A stretch of 64,000 bases of DNA from Coniferiporia sulphurascens (taxonomy: Eukaryota; Basidiomycota; Agaricomycetes; Hymenochaetales; Hymenochaetaceae): contig NBBA01000018.1 in the NCBI GenBank assembly GCA_002794785.1, forward strand, positions 248,001 through 312,000, given 5' to 3'. The notes below the pieces were generated by a model. That model worked only from the letters and a program-made list of their open reading frames with translations. It ran no database searches and was not told where the DNA came from. This document shows positions 54,031 through 64,000 of the stretch, one piece after another. The position numbers and the translations under genes were made by a program. Position 1 is the first letter of the stretch, and each line of letters opens with the position of its first letter.

Positions 54031-55472
54031 ACAGGTTGGAATCACACAAAAGTCAGTCTCCTTTATGTCCATTTCTGGAAAAATTCGAAGAGGAAACGGA
54101 GAGATATCCAAGTCTGTAATGGAAGTATGTATGGTCAAGGAAGGTGTCGCCAAATAAACCCATAGCTAGTAGCCATTCGACTTCCGACCTCAGTTTTTAA
54201 ACACCGAAGCTCCGACAGTCACGGTGCAGTATTTTGGCACGTGATCAAACTGCGTCGGCGACCGAGGTCAATTATTGTAAGTATATTTTTAGTCTCTCAG
54301 GCTGGACGGCTGTGAATGTAAATTCAGTCACTTACAATGGTGCAGGCAGTGCGAGACGGCTTGCGTACTGTGAGAACTGGGAACCGCCAGTGCGAGGCGG
54401 TGCATCTGATACCTACCTCACAAATCACATCAGCACAGTATCAAAATACATACATGCATTCAATATACTACCCAGGGCGGTCAGCTTGCCCGCGGACGCG
54501 CTTGTTATAGTTTTTCCAAAAGTCTATATGTAACTTGTAGGGATATTACGATTCATGAGGGCACTATTTAGTACTGACGTGTGACGCAAAAGTAATCACG
54601 GTCATCCCAACCTTGTATTATGCACCAGTTCTTTCAGGGAACGAATCTTCATTTTTTCGAAGTTTATTAGGTTCTTTTTCGGTTTACTACCGCTTTGCCT
54701 TGCTTGTGGGATCCTTCTTCCTTTCACAACTTTTACCTTGAAAAAGTGCAACGAAATCATGTCCAACTCAATCTGTACGTCTCTAACACCTCACATTCGC
54801 ACGAAAGACTAAAAACTCCTATTTCATCACTGCAAGTTGACGCACTTTGCGCGAACTGGTGTATGATGAGTAGGTGTTTTGCGCCATCGGGCTTGATTTG
54901 AAAAAAGCCATATTTTGATGAGGCTCTGCGACCTACAGAGCCCCTGTCGCGTAGTGGGGGGTGCAGGTGCTGCCACGGTCTGAACGACAGTGTGCTCGAG
55001 GACGTTGAACGCGAGCAAAGCGAGCGCAGGCAGCTCGCGGCTGCAAGGCAGCCGACAAAACAGGAGCCGATGAATACGAGTACTGAGAGGGATGGCCAAC
55101 ACCTTGAGTCCCTCGATCCAGTAGGCGCACGCATGCTTGACCAGCAAGCCAACGACACGCCGACGTCTGCAGGCACGGACAAGCAATTTTAGTTAGGAAG
55201 CTGTTTGGCGTATTCAATGGGAGTTTTGTTTCGGATATCCGATTGGTAGCGGCTGTTAACGCTGTTCGAGTTCCATAGTTTGTTGCTTGGTTATTAGAGA
55301 TGTGAAGATGGATTGTTGTCAGAGAGTGGTTGGACAAAATCAAACGCGTCGCGATGCTGTTACGTAAAGCACTACATACAGGAACTGTGCTCTCTGCTCG
55401 GCGTCGTCAAACGCTTGTTGCTCACTGTCGAGCGTGGTCTCGGCCCCTTATTCTTAATCGTCTGCGACGACC
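54031..55472. other. Intergenic, 5' of flippase gene
   Basis: No supported gene. A minus-strand stretch (55186-54830) reads as amphipathic sequence with HACAYWIEGLKVLAIP but matches nothing I know. Pyrimidine-rich sequence around 55375-55470 is the likely flippase promoter and 5' UTR. Confidence 0.4.
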
Positions 55473-58400
55473 ATGAATGGCGACGACTTTGCCCGCCTTG
55501 TATCCTCTGCTAATCCTGCGACGCGCCAGTACCAGCCGGCTAATAACGGTTATCCGCCTCACGCAATCCCGCAGTCGTCGCCGCAGCCTCTCGATCCTTT
55601 CTTCGACGATGAAGACGACATGCCCGACAGTGCCTTCGGGCGGCCTATCGCAATGCAGAGCACGGAGTCGGGGCTCCCCCTCCGTGCTGCCGCCGCGGAC
55701 CCAGCTGGCCACTCCAAAGTGACCTTACCAGGCTCGGGCCAACCGCAAGGATGGAACTTTGATGATGACACCCCTGTCGAGCAGCCCTTCAGCGGCTCCT
55801 CGTCATTCTCGGGCTATCCATCTTCTTCAAATAAAACCCCCTCACCGAAGCGCAGAAGAAAATGGAAATGGCCATGGGCGAAGGCGGACACGGACTTGAA
55901 AGGGGAGCGTGTGATTGTGCTCAATGATGTCGGAGGGGTGCACAACAGCGATTATTGCTCGAACTACGTGAGCACGAGCAAGTACAACGTCGCCACGTTC
56001 GTTCCCAAGTTCCTGGCGGAGCAGTTCAGCAAGTATGCAAACCTGTTCTTCCTCTTCACCGCGTGCATCCAGCAGGTCCCTGGTGTTTCCCCAACCAATC
56101 AGTACACAACGATAGGACCCCTTGCGGTCGTATTACTCGCGTCTGCATACAAGGAGATGCAGGAGGATCTCAAGAGGCACCAGTCTGACTCTGAACTCAA
56201 TGCCCGTATGGCAAAAGTACTGCAAGCCGACGGGACGTTCGCACAGCGCAAATGGCGAGATATCCGTGTCGGAGACGTCGTGCGCGTCGAGTCGGATGAT
56301 TTTATTCCCGCAGACCTACTTCTGCTTTCAAGCTCAGAGCCAGAGGGGTTGTGCTATATTGAAACTTCAAATCTAGACGGGGAGACGAACCTGAAGATCA
56401 AGCAAGCGAATCCGCTCACAGCACACCTTACTGCTCCGCCACTTGTAACAGCACTCCGTGGTTCGCTCCGTAGCGAACAACCCAACAATTCTCTTTACAC
56501 ATATGAGGGCTCACTTGACCTCGTATCTGAGCAGGGTATTCCTAAACAGGTTCCGCTTGGCCCTGATCAGGTCCTGCTCCGTGGCGCGCAAATACGCAAC
56601 ACGCCCTGGGTATACGGACTCGCTGTTTTCACTGGACATGAAACGAAATTGATGAGAAATGCGACGTAAGTATAGACTGCATTGGATCCTTTCAAGCCGA
56701 GCTAATTCGTTTGGCGTCACCAGCGCCGCCCCGATAAAACGGACAGCCGTGGAACGCCAGGTCAACTTAAATATCATTTTTCTTTTTATTTTGTTGCTAG
56801 CTTTATCCATTGGGAGCACAGTCGGGAGCAGTATTCGAACTGTACGTCAAACAGGTCAATTTGATGGCTGCCACTCACATAATCTGGCAACAGTGGTTTT
56901 TGTCGAGTGCACAATGGTATCTAGCAGAAACAAACTCCATCTCCGATAGAGGTGAGCATGGGCCTGCCCGACGTTTTGAATAGTCTCTGAACCTTATTCA
57001 TCTACAGCAAAAGGATTCATAGAAGGTTCTTGCCGTCCATATGACTACACTACTCACATGCGCTAATATTTAATTAGACATCCTGACCTTCATCATCTTG
57101 TACAACAACCTCATTCCCATCTCGCTCATCGTGACCATGGAAGTGGTCAAGTTCCAGCAGGCTCAGCTAATTAACTCAGATCTGGACATGTACTATGCCA
57201 AAACGGATACGCCTGCGCTCTGTCGCACGTCATCTCTTGTCGAGGAACTTGGGCAGATTGAATACGTCTTTTCGGACAAAACAGGCACACTCACTTGTAA
57301 CGAAATGGAATTCCGGTGCTGTTCTGTGGCGGGCGTCCCATACGCGGAGTCTGTTGACGATAGCAAGCGTGGAGGCGATGACGAGGAGGGTAAGGAGGGC
57401 TGGAGGTCTTTCGCAGAGCTGCGCTCAGTGCTGGACGGTGCGGGAAACCCGTTCGTCGACCTCGGTGACCAGGGCGCGGGCACGACAACGGCGAATCATG
57501 TTGCTATAGAGTTCTTACGCCTTCTCGCCGTGTGTCACACCGTTATCCCCGAAGTCAAAGATGGCGGCAAGATCGTCTATCAGGCAAGTAGCCCGGACGA
57601 GGCTGCGCTGGTCGCAGGTGCAGAACTCCTCGGCTACCAGTTCCATGTGAGTGTTTTGCGGGATATATGGAAACTCAGAGCTCAACGCGTCGACAGATCC
57701 GTAAACCGAAGTCGGTTTTCGTTAGCATTCAAGGCGCTTCACAAGAATTCCAGATTTTGAATGTATGCGAATTCAACTCGACACGTAAACGCATGTCAAC
57801 TGTTGTGCGGACGCCCGAAGGGCAAATTAAGTTGTACTGCAAAGGCGCAGATACAGTCATTCTTGAGCGACTTGCTAAGAATCAGCCTTATGTCGAGAAA
57901 ACATTGGCGCATCTTGAGGTGCGTCTGTTCGCGATCCCAAGGGGAGGAATAAATCACTGATTATGCGAGAGAATTTCCCTCTGTCCAGGACTACGCCACA
58001 GATGGATTGCGTACGTTGTGTCTGGCGTCGCGGGATATCTCCGAGGCGGAGTATCGTGAGTGGGCCACAATTTACGAGCAGGCAGCTACTACGATAAACG
58101 GGCGCGGCGAGGCACTTGACGCGGCTGCGGAAATAATAGAGAAGGACATGTTACTACTTGGAGCCACGGCTATTGAGGACAAACTGCAGGACGGCGTGCC
58201 GGACACGATCCACACACTTCAGATGGCGGGCATTAAGGTCTGGGTACTTACAGGTGATCGCCAGGAGACCGCGATCAATATCGGCATGAGCTGTCGCCTG
58301 ATTTCGGAATCTATGAATTTGGTCATTGTAAATGAGGAAACGGCGACGGCAACCAAGGACTTCATCTCAAAGAGGCTGAATGCAATCACAAGTCAACGGA

Positions 58401-60136
58401 AGACTGGGGAGTTGGAAGACCTTGCTCTCATCATTGGTAGGTCGTTGTCATGCTACGAATTCACGGGAAGCTGACATAGAGGCTATAGATGGTAAGAGCT
58501 TGACATTCGCCCTGGAGAAGGATATCTCGAAGACGTTCCTTGAACTTGCAATCATGTGCAAGGCCGTAATTTGCTGTACGCTTCACCCCTGCTTTACTCC
58601 AAACTACCGTAGTAATTTTCGATGGTTCTAATGAACTTAGGTCGTGTATCCCCCTTACAAAAGGCACTTGTAGTCAAGCTGGTAAAGAAGAACCAGAAAG
58701 CCATCCTTTTGGCAATTGGAGATGGTGCAAACGACGTCAGCATGATTCAAGCTGCCCACGTTGGAGTAGGGATTTCTGGAGTAGAGGTTAGACTATCTTC
58801 TGTCAATCAAGGCGGAAGTGCTAAACTTATCGCAATAGGGTCTACAAGCGGCGCGGTCGTCCGATGTTGCGATTTCACAGTTTCGGTTCCTGAAAAAGCT
58901 ACTGCTCGTACATGGGGCTTGGAGCTATCGACGGCTGTCGAAGCTCATCCTCTGTAAGGATTGCTATTTCCTAATACACCGGGAGAATGAAGCTGAATAC
59001 TCTCTAGATTCCTTCTACAAGAATATTACATTATACATGACGCAATTCTGGGTGAGCATCTAATTTTTCCAGTGAATAACGTATTGCACGTGCTCAAGTA
59101 CTGGCAGTTCTCTTTTTTCAACAACTTCTCCGGTCAGGTCTCCTTCGAGTCTTGGACATTCTCACTTTACAATATCCTTTTCACCGTTCTTCCCCCATTG
59201 GTCATTGGTGTCTTTGACCAGTTTGTATCTGCACGCGTTCTGGACCGATATCCTCAGTTGTATGTACTCGGGCAACAGAACTCGTTCTTCTCGAAAACCA
59301 CGTTCTGGCAGTGGGTCGCGAATGCGTTCTTCCACAGCTTGGTTCTATTCGCATTCTCGATCGTGCTGTTTTGGGGTGATCTGAAACAAAGCACTGGCCT
59401 CGACTGTGGTTTGTGGTTCTGGGGTACAACGCTGTATCTTGCAACATTGTTAACGGTGCTTGGGAAAGCTGCGCTGGTATCGGAGTGCGTGATGTTTCAT
59501 CATTTTTTTTGTTCGACCTAGCTTACCTCTACTTTCAAAAAATAAGTATTTGGACAAAATACACCGCCGCGGCGATTCCTGGGTCTTTCATTTTCACGAT
59601 GCTGTTCCTTCCACTCTACGCGGTAATCGCCCCACTCATCGGATTTTCGCGAGAATATCAAGGCATAGTTCCCAGATTGTGGACAGATGCGGTGTTCTAC
59701 TTCGCTCTCCTACTTGTACCGGTGGTCTGCCTGGCCCGCGATTTTGTGTGGAAATAGTGAGTGATTGTTATGAATTCAATAGAGGCAGGTCTCAACACCT
59801 CTCCCCTTCTATCTTCTCAGCTATCGTCGAACCTATACACCCGCTTCATACCATATCGCTCAGGAGTTACAGAAATACAATATCCCAGACTACCGCCCGC
59901 GGCAAGAACAGTACGTTGTTTTGGTTTTGCCTCAGCTGCCCTCTCGGAAAACCGAATGCTTACATCTCTGATCTAGATTTCAAAAGGCGATCAAGAAGGT
60001 GCGCGCAGTGCAACGAATGCGGCGCAATCGGGGGTTTGCTTTCAGCCAAACAGAGGACGCAACGAAGCAGGACCAGGCGCGCTTGATCCGTGCATACGAC
60101 ACGTCCAAGGCGCACGCACGGCCGACGGGATATTGA
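55473..60136 (+). CDS. drs2: P4-ATPase phospholipid flippase, Drs2 type
   Basis: Moves aminophospholipids to the cytosolic leaflet of trans-Golgi/endosomal membranes, which drives vesicle formation. It works with a Cdc50-type subunit. The start ATG opens a Pro/Ser/Asp-rich cytosolic N-terminus. Next come [20 protein letters not shown] (TM region), [10 protein letters not shown] (actuator, P4 variant), TM 3-4 ([31 protein letters not shown]), the phosphorylation site FSDKTGTLT (about 57270), [50 protein letters not shown] (about 58711-58780), [22 protein letters not shown] and TM 7-10. The C-terminus [18 protein letters not shown] ends at TGA 60134-60136, and the GFAFSQ box is typical of Drs2. 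At least nine introns, for example around 56669-56720, 57000-57080, 58784-58830 and 59730-59820. Exon limits are approximate. Confidence 0.95.
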
Positions 60137-60484
60137 ACATATTTTCCGGCCTCTTGTCTATGTTAAATGTTGTGTCGTGTACGGACTCTTTCTACCTTCG
60201 CTTTTTTATCTTGATTTTTTTTGCTCTTTCGCAATGTTAATTATTAATTTCTCTATCTCTGGACACCTTCCTTTGAATGACCATTGGCCCTACTCGCTCA
60301 TACCAATTTTTTTTCTTCTGCACCGTATAGGCTAATGGCTATAGTAATGATAGATATCTATGTATTAACATCGACCAGCATGACATAAAAAAAAGTAGCA
60401 GCATGAAGTGAGCGATGTATGAGAAATAGGGCGTACGCCTGCGCAATCTAGTACGCCAGCTTATTGATTCTGAGTAAATAGTAG
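60137..60484. other. 3' flank of flippase
   Basis: AT-rich sequence with T runs (60200-60320), probably 3' UTR and terminator. No gene. Confidence 0.5.
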
Positions 60485-60486
60485 TA

Positions 60487-60908
60487 GGGACGTTCAAAGT
60501 AAACTCGACACGTCGTGTCGTGTCTGTCGGCTACCTTACAGGGAAATTCGTGCATCGCATAATCATTTGATTTCTAACCCCAAGTCACAAGAAGTCACAG
60601 TGACCAAATTTTGAAATAAGCCTGGTTTATTTAAATCGCTTATTTAGCCGAAGTAATATCCCCTTGTGAATATAAGCGAAGAGCATTCATTGGCTAATCA
60701 ATAGCTGGGATAATCTCAGACTCGGCTTTGTCAAGTGCCGAACAGCTTGGGTGACAAATAAAGTAAGCGAAGCTAGGCGGCAGTCCCCTTCGGCTACACT
60801 TCCTGTAACATTACAGTAACGGTGTGCTGACAAAAACTGCTACACGAATTTCCCTGTAAAGTAGCCGACAGACACGACACGACATGTCGAGTTTACTTTG
60901 AACGTCCC
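60487..60908. mobile_element. MITE 3 (TA target, 66-bp terminal inverted repeats)
   Basis: 422 bp beginning GGGACGTTCAAAGTAAACTC with an inverted copy at the other end. Over 66 bp there are two mismatches, both C/T. TA flanks it at 60485-60486 and 60909-60910. The internal part has no open frame. Unrelated in sequence to MITE 1 and 2. Confidence 0.93.
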
Positions 60909-60910
60909 TA

Positions 60911-61575
60911 GTATTTACTTCTCCCAACACGTGCGTGCTGCAAGCGTGAGACTCTGAGAGGCTGGCGGACGAATAGAAAGTCCCTTACGGCTTCGGTTTC
61001 ATTATTTTCAAGTACCAACGGCATCAATGTAAGAGAGTTCACGGTCCCCAGGATACGAGGATATGCTTATCCCTAGGTCTGTGATAGCAACCGTTACTTT
61101 CCTTGGGGAATCCGTTCCCGTCTGACGATATCGGGTGACCAGAAGAGCTACGAGTTCTACATAGCCGTCCATTACAAATTCTTACTGATCGAGTTTCAGG
61201 AATGCCGATATCCCGCGTCGTGACGAATTGATGTCCATCTGACCAGCCACTGGAAGGTTTCGGACCTGTCTCATGAGTCATGTCCCACCAACCAAGCCGA
61301 CTTGTTGAGCAGGGGAAGTGTATAAGAAAATACAGAGCATACGGTTGCGTGCAAGGAGCGGACCTCGTTCAGAAACTCTTTTTTTCTTTTCTTTTCACGC
61401 GGGTTTTTGTGATTCGTGGAAAGAAAAAACTCTCGCGCCGAGCACGTCAGTATTAGTCAGCCGCCTATTGAGGACCGATACTCCGCACCGCATATATTTA
61501 TTGCTTTGCTTCTCCATTCTCCCCATATCCTTCGTCCCCCCGCGCCGCCGTCTCAGGCCGTCGTCGCCACTCACG
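60911..61575. other. Intergenic, 5' of NMNAT
   Basis: No gene supported. A T-rich run with TTTTTTTCTTTTCTTTTC lies at 61379-61396, and pyrimidine-rich sequence near 61500-61560 precedes the start codon. Confidence 0.45.
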
Positions 61576-62572
61576 ATGAGCTCGGATGGCCCTCCAGGGG
61601 ACTACCAATTTCCAACAGGCCGGCTCATTCGTACACTCCGCAATCCGGCAAAACAACCCATAGTGCTCGTTGCATGCGGTTCCTTCAGCCCCGTCACTTA
61701 TCTGCATCTCCGAATGTTTGAAATGGCCGTCGACTACGTGCGCCAGAGCACCGAGTTCGAAATTGTAGGAGGATACCTCAGTCCTGTCAGCGACATGTAC
61801 AAGAAGCCTGGGCTCCTCAGCGCAACGCACCGGTGAGTTCTGCGTTGCTAAATTGCTACGCCATCTCACGCTCGCGCATCGCGGCGTTAGCGTTAACATG
61901 TGCAACATTGCTGCTGAACGCGAGTCGTCCTGGCTAATGGTCGACCCTTGGGAAGCCTTCCAGGCGTACCAGCGGACAGCCGTCGTACTTGACCACTTCG
62001 ACCATTTGATCAATGATGTTCTCGGTGGTGTGCACACCGAGGACGGTGAGCACCGCCGCGTCCGCGTGATGCTCTTGGCAGGTTCAGACCTGATCAGCAC
62101 CATGTCTGAGCCCGGGGTGTGGTCCGAAGAGGATGTGCGTATACCTTGTGCATCTCGCGAGTTCCGCAAGCTGACTCATCCGCAGCTTGATCACATCCTT
62201 GGACGCTACGGATGCTTCATTGTCGAGCGCGCCGGGTCAGACATGTCGCAGGCGACGGACTCACTCGCCAAATGGCGTCATAACATTTATCTTATCGCGC
62301 AGATGATCCAGAACGATGTGTCTTCAACGAAGGTCCGGCTATTTCTTCGTCGCGGTCTTTCCGTCCGCTATCTCCTTCCCATACCCGTAATCGACTACAT
62401 CGAGTCGAATGGACTGTACCTCGACGAGGGGCCCAATAATACCAACGCGCAATATATGCAGCAGCTTCATCGTGATCGTGACCGCGATCGTGAGAAGTCC
62501 ACGGCACCGTCGTCAGCCTCCCCATCGGCATCAAACCCAAATTCCAATACATCGCCTGCGCCAAGCGGGTAG
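61576..62572 (+). CDS. nma1: Nicotinamide/nicotinate mononucleotide adenylyltransferase
   Basis: Joins NMN or NaMN to the AMP part of ATP, the last common step of NAD synthesis. Exons 61576-61832, 61891-62134 and 62186-62572. Seen are the nucleotidyltransferase start LVACGSFSPVTYLHLRMFE (family pattern GSFNPIT.MHLR), VGGYLSPVSDMYKKPGL, SSWLMVDPWEA, VMLLAGSDLISTM, the LDHILGRYGCFIVER strand, and the C-terminal signature SSTKVRLFLRRGLSVRYLLP. A Ser-Pro-Asn-rich tail ends at TAG 62570. The second intron (51 nt) has no stop and keeps the frame, so retention would add 17 residues. The Asn of GSFN is Ser and the second H of the usual HxxH box is Arg-independent here (YLHLR kept). Confidence 0.93.
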
Positions 62573-63589
62573 GTTCGCGGGTGTATACTATATCCAGAGG
62601 GAGCCGTCCTCGCATTATTTACACATAGATTACGCCGCGTCCTGGCGGGAAAAGCAAAAGAACGTGTATTGCCATTATCATTGTATGCTCGGAGGTTAGT
62701 TGGGCCGGGTTTCAGGACTTTTGTTAGCATTTTTGTATGGGTGCAATTGCGAATATGCCTTGTAATTTTCTTCACGAACATGACTGATAACAACCTCGGC
62801 AGACATACGAAGAGTTTGATGTAGGGAAAGCACGAATGTCAATTAATGCTATTGAGTTCGGCCCCTATGTGGAATATAAATTATAGATCCGCTCCGAATG
62901 TTTGCTGCCGTACTCGCCGCCCATCTTGCATCAGTATTCGTCTTTTATCCCACAGCATGTCCCCGGATTTCAGATGTCTGACCTTGTCTTGATTTTGACC
63001 GCAAAGATAATTTGCTTGTAAGTAAGATCTGGTCTCTTGCGGTCAACGTGAACAAAATTCCTGCCCGAGTCCGTCCGAGACCATGCTTCGCCAACGAGAC
63101 CGCAATTACTAAGTACTTCATGTAACGAGTTCTGCGCTCGCCATTGGTGCCATCCTTGCTGATGTCGAGTCGGCACGTATCGGGAGACGCTCGCGCACTG
63201 ACTTAACAGATGGCACGCACCCCGTTGAACATTCGATTTTTCGCCTGCCATCCAAAATACCCACAAAATAACATAAACCCATTCACGAAGTGAGTTGGGG
63301 GACTATCATACTACGAGCCCTCCGGCACGGACAGGACCCGAAAACAATTTCGCCTTGGCTTTGATGCGCGGGGTATATTCCGCAACCGGACTCTTGCCCC
63401 TTCCGCACACATGAATAAGAGTGTACTGTGAGTTTTTCTAATTGCATTGTAATTACTGCCAAATTCATAGATATTTTCTGGTTAGCTATTCTCCAGGACG
63501 ACCTCCACGCCTTACTTAAGCGCGCCGCCGGACCAAACAAAGAGAAATGATCGACGGAGGGGCGCGATTGACCACCGACGGCGACGAAC
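62573..63589. other. Intergenic between NMNAT and the right-edge gene
   Basis: No gene supported. The first part includes the NMNAT 3' UTR. The last 100 bp are GC-rich and should include the promoter of the 63590 gene. Confidence 0.45.
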
Positions 63590-64000
63590 ATGCATATACG
63601 CGCCCTCCGCCACCCGGGCGCACTCACACTCCTACGCGTCGGTCTTGCGCTCTACGTCGGTCTCGCCATTCTGTACACTTCAGAACGCCTATTCTCCCCC
63701 CTCGTCCGTTCTGCACTGTCTACGTTCCTACCAAGCGACTATAATGATTCCCTCGTCGGCCAAACGGGCGCGCTCTTCGATAGTTTGCTCCGCTTCCTCC
63801 CCCTCGAGTGGACAAACACTGCGCCCGACATACCTACCCCCGACGTCGTGTCCTTCGGGAAACACACTGAGGACGTTATATACTGGGACACGCCGGCGTC
63901 CGCGTTCGGTGGCACCCTCGCGCCGAGACGAGCTACCGGGAGGATGCCCGCGCAACTCTTCCTCGCCAAGGCGTTCGCCACGTCGCACGAGCACCTCGCG
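63590..64000 (+). CDS. Small membrane protein of unknown family, 5' part (runs off the window)
   Basis: ATG 63590 opens a frame of 137 codons still open at the window end. The N-terminus MHIRALRHPGALTLL leads into a hydrophobic segment (LRVGLALYVGLAILY, residues about 15-29), a single likely TM helix or signal anchor. After it come YNDSLVGQTGALFDSLLRF, DVVSFGKHTEDVIYWDTP, GGTLAPRRATGRMPAQLFLA and FATSHEHLA. I do not recognise the family. Decayed copies at 19650-20330 and 40030-40705 share the same order of blocks and suggest that the full protein continues with FDIVSYYH and a second hydrophobic stretch. It is GC-rich with biased codons and no stops, so it is likely a working gene. Confidence 0.8.
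   Translation, partial: MHIRALRHPGALTLLRVGLALYVGLAILYTSERLFSPLVRSALSTFLPSDYNDSLVGQTGALFDSLLRFLPLEWTNTAPDIPTPDVVSFGKHTEDVIYWDTPASAFGGTLAPRRATGRMPAQLFLAKAFATSHEHLA

Noticed and set aside
54757..55186. Overlapping minus-strand frames before the flippase
   Set aside because: No family match and no splice or start context; kept only as a note in the intergenic entry.
61039..61281. 80-codon minus-strand frame between MITE 3 and NMNAT
   Set aside because: No motif and no support from context.

Overview
The window reads as nuclear DNA of a filamentous basidiomycete, most likely an Agaricomycete. Genes carry many short (about 50-60 nt) GT-AG introns, there are NACHT-WD40 genes, a Ppo-type fatty-acid dioxygenase, Ty3/gypsy and hAT elements, and a LINE that carries its own RNase H.

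Layout. (1) 1-13464 is a nest of decayed transposons: a truncated Ty3/gypsy element, an unidentified minus-strand open frame, a hAT element inserted in a second gypsy element, three solo LTRs with perfect 5-bp target duplications and two further LTRs. Its signature is CpG loss: one gypsy frame holds nine in-frame stops, all TGA. (2) About 13465-43032 is a tandemly duplicated block. Each unit has a minus-strand C2-like/helical/NACHT/WD40 gene (NLR-type receptor), a decayed copy of a small membrane-protein gene, and a shorter repeated module. The first receptor has 12 near-identical WD40 repeats, the second only 3. Between the units lie two fragments of a GTPBP1/2-like GTPase gene, a pair of MITEs and a complete 6.46-kb LINE that landed inside the second unit. 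(3) 43033-64000 is ordinary gene space: class II fructose-bisphosphate aldolase (+), a Ppo-type dioxygenase (-), a Drs2-type P4-ATPase flippase (+), nicotinamide mononucleotide adenylyltransferase (+), and at the right edge the start of a gene whose decayed copies sit beside both receptors.

The receptor pair is the candidate system of interest. Fungal NLRs of this architecture are known to work in non-self recognition. Here WD40 copy number differs fourfold between tandem paralogs, variation within repeats is concentrated at a few columns, a 347-bp tract beside the genes is identical between units, and the 3' half of both genes has almost no CpG while the 5' half keeps it. Together these suggest repeat-directed cytosine methylation and gene conversion acting on a recognition locus. 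No tRNA, rRNA, CRISPR or other structured RNA gene was recognised.
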